The notes below the pieces were generated by a model. It was not told where the DNA came from. It did no database searches and saw only the letters and a list, made by a program, of their open reading frames with translations. A DNA stretch of 61,439 nucleotides from Oscillospiraceae bacterium (GTDB taxonomy: Bacteria; Bacillota; Clostridia; Oscillospirales; Oscillospiraceae), in the NCBI GenBank assembly GCA_017622295.1, contig JAGARK010000034.1, positions 1-61,439 of the forward strand. The letters are read 5' to 3'. A program made the translations under genes and the position numbers. Below are positions 15,374 to 24,027 of the stretch, one piece after another. Position 1 is the first letter of the stretch. Each line of letters opens with the position of its first letter.

Positions 15374-16339
15374 ATGAAAAGAATGACAAATCGTTTTGTG
15401 ATACCATTATTGACATTGCTTTTACTGGCCGGGCGAGTTTCGGCGGCGGATTATCTGATCCCGGTGGGGCGGGTAATCGGGCTGGAATTGTCCCAGGGCA
15501 GCGTCACCGTGGCCGCCTTTGACGACACACTTCCCGCCGCGAAAAAGGCCGGCCTGCAGATCGGCGACGAGATCCGGGCCGTGGACGGCAAAGACATCGA
15601 CTGCGCCGAGGATCTGCGAAAGGCTCTTACCTGCTCCGACGGCAGTGTTGACCTGACCGTCTGCCGCAGCGGGAGAGAGCAGACCATATCCCTGGAGCCG
15701 GAGATCACCTCCGAAGGCCCCCGGCTGGGGGTCTATTTGCGCCAGGGCATCACCGGCATCGGCACCGTCACCTATTACGACCCGGATACCGGCGCCTTCG
15801 GCACCCTGGGCCACGGGGTCAACGACGCCAAAGGTAATCTTCTGACCATGAGCAGGGGTCTTGCATATCCTGCCACGGTGGTCTCCGTTCAGAAGGGCAA
15901 GGCAGGCACCCCCGGTCAGCTGAAGGGCGCCCTGTCCGCTGACCGACTGCTGGGCACCCTCTCCGGAAACACCGGCAAAGGCGTTTTCGGAACAGCCTCC
16001 GACATCTGGGAAGGGCCGTTGATGCCCGTTGCCGCTTTCGATGAGATCCGCACCGGTGAGGCTGCCATCCGCTCCACCGTGGATGGCGGAGAACCCCGGG
16101 ATTATTCTGTGGAAATTCTGAAAATATATCCCCAAAACCGCGCTGACGGCCGAAATCTGCTGCTGAAAGTCACTGATCCGGAGCTCCTGACCGCCACAGG
16201 CGGGATTGTGCAGGGTATGTCCGGCTCACCGATCATTCAGGACGGCAAACTGGTAGGTGCCGTTACTCATGTCCTTGTAAATGACCCAACAACCGGCTAC
16301 GGAATTTTTATTGAAAATATGTTAGACGCGGCATCGTGA
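15374..16339 (+). CDS. spoIVB: SpoIVB serine peptidase
   Basis: A 321-residue secreted serine peptidase with an N-terminal signal/anchor (residues 5-25), a PDZ domain (about 35-110: AGLQIGDEIRAVDGKDI) and a SpoIVB peptidase domain. Catalytic His147 is in TLGHGVND and catalytic Ser283 in GMSGSPIIQDGKLVGAVTHV, followed by VNDPTTGYGIFIE. In Bacillus it is made in the forespore and cleaves SpoIVFA and BofA to trigger pro-sigma-K processing. It usually precedes spo0A; here a 61-residue gene follows instead. A GGTTA-N15-GGAATATTA sequence upstream (about 15314-15342) might be a forespore promoter but matches poorly. Confidence 0.93.
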   Translation: MKRMTNRFVIPLLTLLLLAGRVSAADYLIPVGRVIGLELSQGSVTVAAFDDTLPAAKKAGLQIGDEIRAVDGKDIDCAEDLRKALTCSDGSVDLTVCRSGREQTISLEPEITSEGPRLGVYLRQGITGIGTVTYYDPDTGAFGTLGHGVNDAKGNLLTMSRGLAYPATVVSVQKGKAGTPGQLKGALSADRLLGTLSGNTGKGVFGTASDIWEGPLMPVAAFDEIRTGEAAIRSTVDGGEPRDYSVEILKIYPQNRADGRNLLLKVTDPELLTATGGIVQGMSGSPIIQDGKLVGAVTHVLVNDPTTGYGIFIENMLDAAS

Positions 16340-16380
16340 GGGCATCTATCTGCCACACACAAAACGGAAGGAGAATATGT

Positions 16381-16566
16381 ATGGATTATTACAGTATCCC
16401 CATTGGCTTCGGCTTGGCGCTGTCCGGCAACACCGCCGCCATGAACCGCTATGCCCACTTGTCAGAGGACAAAAAGCAGAATATTCTGAACAAGGCTCAC
16501 AATGTCCGCTCCGAGGCAGAGATGTACGCCCTGGTCGCGGACCTTGCCAACGGCACAATGTACTAA
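16381..16566 (+). CDS. Small conserved protein of unknown function
   Basis: A 61-residue protein starting MDYYSIPIGFGLALSGN and ending DLANGTMY. ATG 16381 is preceded by GGAAGGAG at good distance; longer in-frame forms overlap spoIVB. It is charged and helical after the first 15 residues, with no motif I can name. It follows spoIVB by 41 bases and has its own terminator. The last ~14 codons recur as a degraded copy at 18157-18198. Confidence 0.7.
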   Translation: MDYYSIPIGFGLALSGNTAAMNRYAHLSEDKKQNILNKAHNVRSEAEMYALVADLANGTMY

Positions 16567-16570
16567 TGCA

Positions 16571-16596
16571 GGGCGGCCATCGGCCGCCCGCTTTTT
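16571..16596 (+). terminator. Terminator after the spoIVB-small protein unit
   Basis: GGGCGGCC (16571-16578) pairs with GGCCGCCC (16582-16589), followed by GCTTTTTC. Confidence 0.8.
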
Positions 16597-16647
16597 CTTG
16601 CCAGCCTTGTCTCCTTGTGCTATGATAAAAGAAAAAGCGGTGAAATT

Positions 16648-16932
16648 ATGAAGATAAAAGGATATAGCTTTCGGTGTGAAAACCCGTTTTTTGTGTATTT
16701 CCAAAAACACTACTGTCCGATTTGTAACAACAGACTGCTCCGACAAAAGGTGTCCCAAATCATTCATTCAGACTCCGAAGAAGCAAAAAACTATGACTTT
16801 GAGGTTGCAGATATCACCGTCAAAGGGAATATGAAATTTACTCATATTGATTTTTATTGCCCCAGTTGTCAGAGGAATTATTCTATTAAGGAAACAAAAG
16901 AAAATGATTTCCTAATCGACCGGTGGAGGTGA
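16648..16932 (+). CDS. Zinc-ribbon protein of unknown function
   Basis: A 94-residue protein with two Cys-x2-Cys pairs, HYCPICNNRLL (about residues 22-32) and FYCPSCQRNYS (about 71-81), the layout of a split zinc ribbon. The start at ATG 16648 is chosen for the conserved-looking beginning MKIKGYSFRC although its ribosome site is weak. It is AT-richer than the surrounding housekeeping genes and lies 5 bases before the next gene, with which it is co-transcribed. Confidence 0.6.
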   Translation: MKIKGYSFRCENPFFVYFQKHYCPICNNRLLRQKVSQIIHSDSEEAKNYDFEVADITVKGNMKFTHIDFYCPSCQRNYSIKETKENDFLIDRWR

Positions 16933-16937
16933 CCAGG

Positions 16938-17503
16938 ATGCAAAACAGAGAACTGACCCCGGCGCAAAAAGAATACAGAAGATTTGATACCCGCCGAGGA
17001 ATCATCATTAAAACGCTGATCGTTTTTCTCGTCGCAATTCTTGTATGTTTTGTTGCAGCTTTTCAAGTCGTGGATAAAACCCGCACACCACTTTGGGGTT
17101 CTCTCGGCATGTTGATCATGTACACAATTATCACAATTTTTGTATGCACACATTTGGCACGAAAGCATGGACAGTTATATTTTGCAGCATTCGGAAACGA
17201 TACAGACATTATCTGTACAGGCTTGTTTGGCGAGATTTGGCAGGAGTTTGAGTGGAATCAATTTGAAGGTTTGACCGACGGAAAGGTAATTTTCGCAGAA
17301 AACCTCAACAAAACCATCGAACTGCAAATCTTGCGAAAAACCATGAATTTCATATTTGCATCGATTGCGAAGCAGTCTATATGCTTTGCGATGAGGAAAC
17401 CAGCACGCCTATCGAAAAAGAAATCGCTCTTTCTAATTTCAAGGATGTTGGTGAAGTGTTTCTTGCAATTAGAGAATTCATTGAATCCAATTCACACAGT
17501 TGA
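16938..17503 (+). pseudogene. Membrane protein gene with a frameshift at 17336-17340
   Basis: ATG 16938 follows GGAGGTGA. The frame encodes two helices (about residues 25-45 and 58-76) and a soluble domain up to LQILRK. At the A5 run 17336-17340 the coding pattern moves by one base: the new frame reads NHEFHICIDCEAVYMLCDEE and continues cleanly to LAIREFIESNSHS and a TGA at 17501. One extra A would join the two. The original frame instead runs on to 17534 in poor, basic sequence. The family is unknown. Mutation, sequencing error and -1 slippage on the A run are all possible. Confidence 0.7.
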
Positions 17504-17530
17504 AAATATGCTAAAATGGCGGCGAGGAAT

Positions 17531-18067
17531 TTGAAAAAACAGGATAAGCTGAATGTAATCCGACAGGCGATCCAACGAACGGAAATTTGCCGCTGCTGGT
17601 TTACATACGATGATAATTACTACCATTACTATCCCAATGCAGTAAATGACAAATTCCTTCTGGGACAGGAGGAAAATGATTTCCTCCTGGACGGTTACTG
17701 CATCCGCAAAATCTCACAGTTGAAAAAGGTCGAAATCAAGAACGACAAGTGCAATGAAATCAACCGGCAAATCGGCCTGACCGCACAAATCAAAATGCCC
17801 CCCGTGGATATTTCTGATTGGCAGAGCATTTTTAACTCGCTAATGACGCTGAAATGCTTTGTCATCATTGAAAATGAGATTAGCGGAGAATTCGCTATCG
17901 GCATCATCGAAACAACATTCCGTAATAAACTGCATTTGAAACCTTTCGATGCGGATGGTGTTTGGGATGATGCAGGATTAGAAATTCCCTATTCCCAAAT
18001 CACAACTGTCAAATGGGCAACACGATATGCCGAGGTCTGGCAAAAATATCTGCAGCATAATCTGTGA
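17531..18067 (+). CDS. Conserved protein of unknown function
   Basis: A 178-residue cytoplasmic protein: KKQDKLNVIRQAIQRTE, then an aromatic-rich beta stretch (CRCWFTYDDNYYHYYPNAV) and FLLGQEENDFLLDGYCIRKISQLKKVEIK. It resembles small uncharacterised Firmicutes proteins with a WYL/SH3-like beta fold, but I cannot name the family. TTG 17531 lies after GGCGAGGAA and is preferred over ATG 17516, which has no ribosome site. It follows the frameshifted gene and ends in a strong terminator. Confidence 0.6.
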   Translation: MKKQDKLNVIRQAIQRTEICRCWFTYDDNYYHYYPNAVNDKFLLGQEENDFLLDGYCIRKISQLKKVEIKNDKCNEINRQIGLTAQIKMPPVDISDWQSIFNSLMTLKCFVIIENEISGEFAIGIIETTFRNKLHLKPFDADGVWDDAGLEIPYSQITTVKWATRYAEVWQKYLQHNL

Positions 18068-18091
18068 AGAACTGCTTCCATTTCTGCGCCC

Positions 18092-18118
18092 AAAGCCTCC
18101 GGATGACCGGAGGCTTTT
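18092..18118 (+). terminator. Terminator of the 16.6-18.1 kb gene group
   Basis: AAAGCCTCCGG (18092-18102) pairs with CCGGAGGCTTT (18107-18117). Confidence 0.85.
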
Positions 18119-18156
18119 ACCATTCAGGGAGAAAATCAATAATACCTTTCTCGGAA

Positions 18157-18198
18157 ATGTATTCTCTCGATGCAAGCCTCGCCAACGGCACAATATAA
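18157..18198 (+). pseudogene. Remnant of a paralogue of the 61-residue gene (16381)
   Basis: The frame reads MYSLDASLANGTI-stop, against MYALVADLANGTMY-stop at the end of the gene at 16381; at the DNA level GCCAACGGCACAAT is identical in both. No start or 5' half is present. A terminator (18206-18230) follows, so this looks like the 3' end of a lost duplicate. Confidence 0.7.
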
Positions 18199-18205
18199 TA
18201 ATATA

Positions 18206-18234
18206 GGGAACGACCTGTGGTGTCGTTCCCTTTT
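18206..18234 (+). terminator. Terminator after the gene remnant
   Basis: GGGAACGAC (18206-18214) pairs with GTCGTTCCC (18222-18230), then TTTT. Confidence 0.8.
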
Positions 18235-18279
18235 GCATGATACCACATTGCAGAACGGCACACAGGCCGTTCCCTGCAT

Positions 18280-18326
18280 TGAAAATGCGGTCGAAATGTG
18301 CTACATTATAAAAAACAGCATTTTCA
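18280..18326 (+). promoter_or_regulatory. Inverted repeat spanning the leader of the SDR gene
   Basis: TGAAAATGC (18280-18288) and GCATTTTCA (18318-18326) are perfect complements 29 bases apart; a TACATT/ATTATA -10-like stretch lies between and the AAAGGAGG ribosome site directly follows. It could be an operator or a leader stem. Confidence 0.45.
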
Positions 18327-18341
18327 AAGGAGGCGGCGAAA

Positions 18342-19142
18342 ATGGTACTCGTCACAGGCGCAACGGGATTTGTTGGGCAAAAGATCATGCAGCTGTGCAA
18401 AGACACGGTTGCATGTCCGTCACTGAGAAATATGTCTGAGGATGATCTGGAGCGCATCATAGAAGAAAGCGGCGCGGATACCATCATTCATACGGCAGCC
18501 ATTTCCGACATTGGAACATGCCAGGCAAATCCTGAGGCCTCTTACATGGCCAACGTGCAGATCCCGGTAAACCTTGCAAAGGCAGCAAAGAATGCAAAGC
18601 TGATCTGCTTCAGTTCCGACCAGGTTTACAGCGGGCTCGATGAGGAAGGGCCTTATTCAGAAGATACGGCAAAGGCCGGAAATATCTACGCCGAGCACAA
18701 ACTGGAGATGGAGCGCCGGGTGCTGGATATCGCTCCCGATGCGGTGATGCTCCGTGCCGAGTGGATGTACGACTATTATCTGAAAAAACCGAATTATTTT
18801 ATGAACATCCTGGGTGCCATGGATACCGTCCGCTTCAGTTCCCGCCAGCATCGGGGAATCACTTACGTCAAAGAAGTTGCCGAAAACATGGAAACCGTCA
18901 TGCAGCTTCCGGGAGGGGCCTATAACTTCGGAAGCGAAACGACCAAGTCCATGTATGAGATCACCAAAGAATTTCTGGCGCTGATTGGAAAAGACATTAA
19001 ACTCGAAGACGCTCCGCCGCGACATGATCTGTGGATGGACTGTTCAAAAGCAAAGGGCTTCGGTTTGGAATTCAGTTCTGTGGAAGACGGATTAAAGCAG
19101 TGCGCGGCAGATCACAAATTGCCTCTGTCTTTTTCGCGGTGA
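18342..19142 (+). CDS. NAD(P)-dependent epimerase/reductase (RmlD-like extended SDR)
   Basis: A 266-residue extended short-chain dehydrogenase. The dinucleotide motif is VTGATGFVGQ (TGxxGxxG, residues 4-13), HTAA at about 50-53, FSSDQVY and the active-site pair YxxxK in IYAEHKLEME. This layout is closest to dTDP-4-dehydrorhamnose reductases and their relatives. No other rhamnose gene is nearby, so the substrate is open. AAAGGAGGCGGC lies before ATG 18342. Transcribed alone or with the RidA gene 56 bases downstream. Confidence 0.8.
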   Translation: MVLVTGATGFVGQKIMQLCKDTVACPSLRNMSEDDLERIIEESGADTIIHTAAISDIGTCQANPEASYMANVQIPVNLAKAAKNAKLICFSSDQVYSGLDEEGPYSEDTAKAGNIYAEHKLEMERRVLDIAPDAVMLRAEWMYDYYLKKPNYFMNILGAMDTVRFSSRQHRGITYVKEVAENMETVMQLPGGAYNFGSETTKSMYEITKEFLALIGKDIKLEDAPPRHDLWMDCSKAKGFGLEFSSVEDGLKQCAADHKLPLSFSR

Positions 19143-19198
19143 ACTGTTATAATGGACATAACGCAGCACAAACTTAACCATCGGAAGGGGTATTTACT

Positions 19199-19582
19199 AT
19201 GGACAATCAGCACATCATTTTCATCGAAGAGGAAGACCAGCCTTACAGCGACATCGTAGTGACCGAGGGCAAATACCTGTTCCTGTCCGGTCTGGTATCC
19301 GAAAATCTGGAAACCCGGGATGAGGCCTACGGCTCCATCGAATTCGAGACGAACCGCATCCTGGACAACCTGAAAGTCATTCTGGAGGCCCACGGCTCCG
19401 ATATGGACCATGTGGTCCGGGCAGACGTGATGCTGGCAAAATGGGCGGACAAGGACGCCATGAACGGCGAGTACGTCAAGCATTTCAGGAAAAACCGGCT
19501 CCCCGCAAGAGTCTGCTTCGGCGACGTTTCTATTGCCGGCGAATGCAAGGTGGAAATGACCTTCATCGCCACCAAAAAATGA
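19199..19582 (+). CDS. RidA/YjgF-family reactive-intermediate deaminase
   Basis: A 127-residue RidA-superfamily protein; RidA hydrolyses reactive enamine/imine products of PLP enzymes. The conserved C-terminal block RLPARVCFGDVSIAGECKVEMTFIA is present, including the Arg that binds the carboxylate and a Cys where RidA often has Cys. Divergence in the middle suggests a RidA subfamily other than the archetype. ATG 19199 follows GGAAGGGG; a TATAAT lies at 19148. Confidence 0.85.
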   Translation: MDNQHIIFIEEEDQPYSDIVVTEGKYLFLSGLVSENLETRDEAYGSIEFETNRILDNLKVILEAHGSDMDHVVRADVMLAKWADKDAMNGEYVKHFRKNRLPARVCFGDVSIAGECKVEMTFIATKK

Positions 19583-19590
19583 TTCATACG

Positions 19591-19628
19591 AAAAATCCGG
19601 CTCCCATGATGATGGGAGCCGGATTTTT
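19591..19628. terminator. Bidirectional terminator after RidA gene
   Basis: A 17-base stem: 19591-19607 pairs with 19612-19628 around GATG; A and T tails serve both convergent genes. Confidence 0.9.
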
Positions 19629-19636
19629 GAATTGGA

Positions 19637-20416
19637 TCAGACCTGACGGTCCGCCCACTTTTTGTACCAGGTCTTCTCGCCGTTCTTGCGAAGGAAGGAA
19701 AGCTGCTTTTTTGCAGCGGCGCTGTCGCCGTCCCGCAGGGCGGCCATGGCCAGGATCCTCGCGATCTCCAGACGGCGGAGATTATACTGAGCGCTCTTGA
19801 AGGCATCCTCCAGCCATCCGGTGTTGACGCTCTTGCCGGTAAGACAGTTCAAGTGCTGCTTATGGATCTTCAGGCTCACCGTCAGATTGTTGGCCAGCTC
19901 CGCTTTTTGCAGCCGGCAGGCATCGATGACCTCCTCCAGCGCGGCGATGGCCTCAGCCGCGCCCTGCGCATCGCCCTTGCCCAGATAATAGCCTGCGCGG
20001 TTGGAAGCGTACAGGCCCTGAACCGGCAGATTGTCCGCCGGGGGCTCTGGGGAAAGGGTCTGGATGGCCTCGTCGAATCTTCCCGCTGCCGCATAGCCAT
20101 CGGCCAGATAGCTGCGGCAAACTGCAGCATCGCTGCCCTTCATGCGGTTTGGAAGGCCCTCATAATGAGCCAGGAACTTCTCCGGGTCCAGCTCCATGTG
20201 CAGATAGCCCAGATACCGGGTATTCTCCATACTCGCCAGGACATTGCCCAAAACCCGGGAAGAAAAGTATCCGATACCCAGCATCAGCGTCGACGCGATG
20301 ATGGGCACGATGACATGGTGATCCCGATCCCGGAACCAGATGATAATGGCAATGGCCACTGAAAGAATCATCACAATGGCGGATGCGATTTTACTGCGTT
20401 TGAATGCTTGGCTCAA
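19637..20416 (-). CDS. Membrane-anchored TPR-like protein of unknown function
   Basis: A 259-residue protein with two N-terminal helices (about residues 10-28 and 33-52) and a soluble helical-repeat part (e.g. YLADGYAAAGRFDEAIQTL, AGYYLGKGDAQGAAEAIAALEE) of TPR type ending in KTWYKKWADRQV. Translation starts at TTG 20416 after AAAGGGGG. It probably scaffolds a membrane complex, but nothing nearby identifies the partner. Confidence 0.65.
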   Translation of the reverse strand: MSQAFKRSKIASAIVMILSVAIAIIIWFRDRDHHVIVPIIASTLMLGIGYFSSRVLGNVLASMENTRYLGYLHMELDPEKFLAHYEGLPNRMKGSDAAVCRSYLADGYAAAGRFDEAIQTLSPEPPADNLPVQGLYASNRAGYYLGKGDAQGAAEAIAALEEVIDACRLQKAELANNLTVSLKIHKQHLNCLTGKSVNTGWLEDAFKSAQYNLRRLEIARILAMAALRDGDSAAAKKQLSFLRKNGEKTWYKKWADRQV

Positions 20417-20445
20417 AGAAAAGCGCCCCCTTTCAGATAGTCCCT

Positions 20446-20474
20446 ATTATACCGGGACAACGGGCTCTTTGCAA
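20446..20474 (-). promoter_or_regulatory. Sigma-A promoter of the TPR membrane gene
   Basis: Minus-strand TTGCAA (20474-20469), 17-base spacer, TATAAT (20451-20446). Confidence 0.7.
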
Positions 20475-20661
20475 GAATCTCCAAACATTTTATATATATC
20501 ACAATTCCTCACATGCAGGCAAAGCATCTTTTTGTTCCGGAAAACAAAAAACAGGTATTCCATTCCGAAAGGAAATGGGTTATAATTGCCAATATAAAGA
20601 TCGAAACCAATCGCCATCTGTCGAAATTGACGAAAACAAAGCACAGAAAGGTGGATGACTC

Positions 20662-21492
20662 ATGTTACGTATCACAGCGCTCATGGACAACAAGCCCACG
20701 GAAAACAAAGCACTCATTGCCGAGCATGGTCTTTCTCTCTATGTGGAACACAACGGACGGCGGATTCTGTTCGACTGCGGCTCCGGTGCCAATCCCCAGC
20801 GCAACGCCCACCGGCTGGGCATCAGCCTGAAGGATCTGGACGCGGTGGTCATCAGCCACAGCCATTATGACCACGCCGCCGGCTTCCGGGACCTGGCGGA
20901 AAACCAGCTGGGTGCCCCGGACCTGTACACCGGCCCCAACTTCTTTGAACCCAAATACGCCCGGGAGGGCGTCCGCTATACGGACCTTTCCGCCGGCTTC
21001 GGCCCGGACTTTCTGGAACGATATCAGATCCGCCACCACGAGGTTCGGGGAATTCAGCAGATCATGCCCGGTGTGTATCTGATCTCCGGCTTTCCCAGAA
21101 TCCATGATTTTGAGCAGATCCCTCAGCGCTTCGTCCGCAAGACTGCGGAAGGCTTCCTCGTCGATGATTTCGGCGATGAAATCTGCATGGCGCTGGAAGC
21201 GGACGGCGGATTTGCCGTGCTGGTGGGCTGCTCTCACCCCGGCATTCTGAATATGATGACCCATGTCCACCAGCTGCTGGGCAAGCCCATCCGGGCTGTT
21301 TTCGGCGGCACCCATCTGGTAGAGGCCGACGGTCAGCGCATTGACCGTACCATCCGCCAGCTGAGTGACATGGGCATGGAAATTCTCGGACTGAGCCATT
21401 GCTCCGGCGACGCGGCGGACTGCGCCATTCATAATTCCACCGAGATCCAGGGCTGCCACCTGGGTACCGGTGACAGTATTTTCTTTGACTGA
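20662..21492 (+). CDS. Metallo-beta-lactamase-fold hydrolase (COG1237 type)
   Basis: A 276-residue MBL-fold enzyme with metal motif SHSHYDHAAG (about residues 72-81) and later HPG (CSHPGILNM) and GGTHL motifs. This pattern matches the COG1237 group, annotated as dihydropterin-type phosphate synthase-related, whose true substrates are mostly unknown. It is 15 bases upstream of the CdaR regulator and shares its operon with glycerate genes, so a role near glycerate or phosphorylated sugar-acid metabolism is possible. A TATAAT lies at 20581. Confidence 0.8.
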   Translation: MLRITALMDNKPTENKALIAEHGLSLYVEHNGRRILFDCGSGANPQRNAHRLGISLKDLDAVVISHSHYDHAAGFRDLAENQLGAPDLYTGPNFFEPKYAREGVRYTDLSAGFGPDFLERYQIRHHEVRGIQQIMPGVYLISGFPRIHDFEQIPQRFVRKTAEGFLVDDFGDEICMALEADGGFAVLVGCSHPGILNMMTHVHQLLGKPIRAVFGGTHLVEADGQRIDRTIRQLSDMGMEILGLSHCSGDAADCAIHNSTEIQGCHLGTGDSIFFD

Positions 21493-21507
21493 CCTGGGAG
21501 GACATTT

Positions 21508-22638
21508 ATGCTGCTGGAGGAACTGGCCAAAGACATGGTTGAGGTCACTTCCGCTCTCATCGGCGGCAGAACCATCAACATCATGAATACCGACGGCATG
21601 ATCATCGCCTCGTCGGAACACCATCGGATCGGCTCTTACCATCAGGGCGCCCGGGAGGCCATGCGCACCGGCAAGGTGGTAAACATCCGCAAGGATCAGC
21701 TGGACCGCTACCCCGGCGCCAAGGAGGGCTGCAACATCCCGCTGCGGGTCAACGGCGCCATCATCGGCGTGGTTGGCATCTTCGGCGAGCCGGACGAGAT
21801 CCGGGACGTGGCCCATCTGCTGGAGGTTTATGCCACCAAATATTATCAGCTGGAAGCTATGCTTCGCCCCCGGCTCTCCGAGAGCGCCCTGCGCAGCCAG
21901 CTCCTGACGAATCTGCTGTCCCCGACAGGAAGCTCTCTTTCCGCCATCCAGAGCCTGACGGAGACTCTGAACATTCATTTTGATTTTCCCGTTTACACCG
22001 TCGTCTTCTCTGCCCCCCAGGGACTTGCCCTGGAGGAGAATATCCAGAAGCTGTGCAGCCGGCTGGAAAAGCTTGGCTTTCAGCACGGCCAGCGGGATCT
22101 GTGGGGCGCAGTGGATCAGCGGCTGGTGCTGCTGTGCAGCAGCGAAGAAAGCCGCAGCATCAGCGATCTGCAGCAGCTGACCGCTGCAGGATACCGGGTC
22201 TCCATCGGCACCCCCTGCGCCAGCCTCCGGGAGATCCACGACGCCTATGAGCAGGCCTCTATTCTGGACGCTTCTTCCCCGAAGCCATACAATAACATCC
22301 GCCAGACCGGCACCCGCTGCAGCTATGTGCTCAGCCGGACGGCCATCTCGGAGGAAGCATTCCTGGATGGGCTCTATCAAAAGCTGCTGGACGCCTTCGG
22401 TCCCGAAGACTGCGACGACCTTCTGAAAAGCATCGGCGCCTACTATGAGTGCGGCAAAAGCGTCACATTGGCAGCGCAGCAGCGCTTTATCCACAAAAAC
22501 ACCCTCCAGTACCGGGTCAAGCGGGTCCTGGAGGTAATGGAGATCAGTAAGCTCCCGGCCTTCTGGCAGGAGTATCTGGTCCGGCTCGTTCTGGAGCATC
22601 ACAACCGTAAATCGAGGTCGCAAGACCTTGAAAAATAG
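21508..22638 (+). CDS. CdaR-family sugar-diacid/glycerate regulator
   Basis: A 376-residue regulator with an N-terminal sugar-diacid recognition domain (residues 1-130: VTSALIGGRTINIMNTDGMIIASS, then GREAMRTG-like and GIFGEPDEI) and a C-terminal PucR-type helix-turn-helix (about 320-370: CGKSVTLAAQQRFIHKNTLQYRVKRV). CdaR activates galactarate/glucarate/glycerate genes in enterobacteria. Here it precedes a GntP permease and glycerate kinase by 15 bases, so it is probably their activator, sensing glycerate. Confidence 0.9.
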   Translation: MLLEELAKDMVEVTSALIGGRTINIMNTDGMIIASSEHHRIGSYHQGAREAMRTGKVVNIRKDQLDRYPGAKEGCNIPLRVNGAIIGVVGIFGEPDEIRDVAHLLEVYATKYYQLEAMLRPRLSESALRSQLLTNLLSPTGSSLSAIQSLTETLNIHFDFPVYTVVFSAPQGLALEENIQKLCSRLEKLGFQHGQRDLWGAVDQRLVLLCSSEESRSISDLQQLTAAGYRVSIGTPCASLREIHDAYEQASILDASSPKPYNNIRQTGTRCSYVLSRTAISEEAFLDGLYQKLLDAFGPEDCDDLLKSIGAYYECGKSVTLAAQQRFIHKNTLQYRVKRVLEVMEISKLPAFWQEYLVRLVLEHHNRKSRSQDLEK

Positions 22639-22653
22639 AAGGAGGAAAGATTT

Positions 22654-24009
22654 ATGCAAACTATCCTGTTGTTCGCCACGATCATCATTGCGGTTATTCT
22701 GATGGTCCTGGCAATCTCCAAGCTGAAGATGCATCCGTTCATCGTCATGCTGGTAATCGCCATGGTGGTTGGCCTGTTCTGGGGTGTTGTGGACCCCGAT
22801 TCCGGCTTAACACCCACCGAGGTTGTTAATCAGGTCAAGAGCGGCTTCGGCAGCATCATGACCAGCATCGGCATCGTCATCCTGTGCGGTACCATCATCG
22901 GCACCATCCTGGAGAAGACCGGCGCCGCGCTGACCATGGCAAACGCCATTCTGAAGCTGGTCGGCGAAAAGAACAGCGTCGTTGCCATGGGCGCCATGGG
23001 CTATGTCACCGGTATTCCCGTTTTCTGTGATTCCGGCTTCGTCGTCCTGTCCCCCATCAGCCGTGCACTGGCACAGCAGTCCAACGTCTCCCTGGCCGTT
23101 ATGGGCACTGCTCTGTCCGGCGGTCTGTACGCCACCCACTGCCTGGTGCCCCCCACTCCCGGTCCCATCGCCATGGCAGGCACTCTGGAAGCTGACCTGG
23201 GCCTGACCATTCTGGTTGGTCTGATCGTTTCCATTCCCGCTGTCATCGTGGCAATCATCTACGCCAAGAAGGTCGCCAGCAAGATCGACATTCCCGCCAA
23301 CTCCGAGTACACTCTGGACGAGCTGCGCGAGAAGTACGGCAAGCTGCCCGGCACCTGGGAGAGCTTTGCTCCCATCCTGCTGCCCATCATCCTGATCGGC
23401 ATCGCCTCCATCACTGACTTCCCCAACAAGCCCTTCGGCACCGGCATCGTTTACCAGATCATCATGTGCATCGGTAACCCCGTTGTCGCTCTGATGCTGG
23501 GCGTGTTCCTGGCCATCAGCCTGATCCCCAAGGGCGAGAAGCAGAATACTCTGGCATGGGTCACCCAGGGTGTCACCGATTCCGCCGGTATCCTGGCTAT
23601 CACCTGCGCAGGCAGCTCCTTCGGTGCGATCCTGAAGTGCATGCCCATCGCCGCATCCGTCGGCGGCCTGGTCAACTCCGGCCTGGGCGTTCTGATTCCC
23701 TTCATCATCGCCATGATCCTGAAGCTGGCTATGGGCGCTTCCACCGTCGCAATGATCACCACCGCAGGCATGATGGCTCCTCTGATGGAGACCATGGGCT
23801 TCACCTCTCCCCTGGGCAAGGTCATCGTGGTTCTGGCCATCGGCGCCGGCTCCATGGTTGCTTCCCATGCAAACGACTCCTACTTCTGGGTTGTTTCCCA
23901 GTTCTCCGACATGAAGACCGACGAGGCTTACAAGTGCCAGACCGGCATGACCGCTGTGATGGGCATCACCATCATTGCAATCCTCTTCGTTGTCTCCCTG
24001 TTCGTCTGA
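22654..24009 (+). CDS. GntP-family permease (probable glycerate/gluconate:H+ symporter)
   Basis: A 451-residue permease with about 12 helices. GntP signatures include GVVDPDSGLTPTEVVNQVKSGF near the start, the GIPVFCDSGFVVLSPI loop, ALSGGLYATHCLVPPTPGP and the late block GAGSMVASHANDSYFWVVS. Position between a CdaR regulator and a glycerate kinase argues for D-glycerate import. ATG 22654 follows AAGGAGG. Confidence 0.92.
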   Translation: MQTILLFATIIIAVILMVLAISKLKMHPFIVMLVIAMVVGLFWGVVDPDSGLTPTEVVNQVKSGFGSIMTSIGIVILCGTIIGTILEKTGAALTMANAILKLVGEKNSVVAMGAMGYVTGIPVFCDSGFVVLSPISRALAQQSNVSLAVMGTALSGGLYATHCLVPPTPGPIAMAGTLEADLGLTILVGLIVSIPAVIVAIIYAKKVASKIDIPANSEYTLDELREKYGKLPGTWESFAPILLPIILIGIASITDFPNKPFGTGIVYQIIMCIGNPVVALMLGVFLAISLIPKGEKQNTLAWVTQGVTDSAGILAITCAGSSFGAILKCMPIAASVGGLVNSGLGVLIPFIIAMILKLAMGASTVAMITTAGMMAPLMETMGFTSPLGKVIVVLAIGAGSMVASHANDSYFWVVSQFSDMKTDEAYKCQTGMTAVMGITIIAILFVVSLFV

Positions 24010-24027
24010 TCCCAACATAACCGATTC

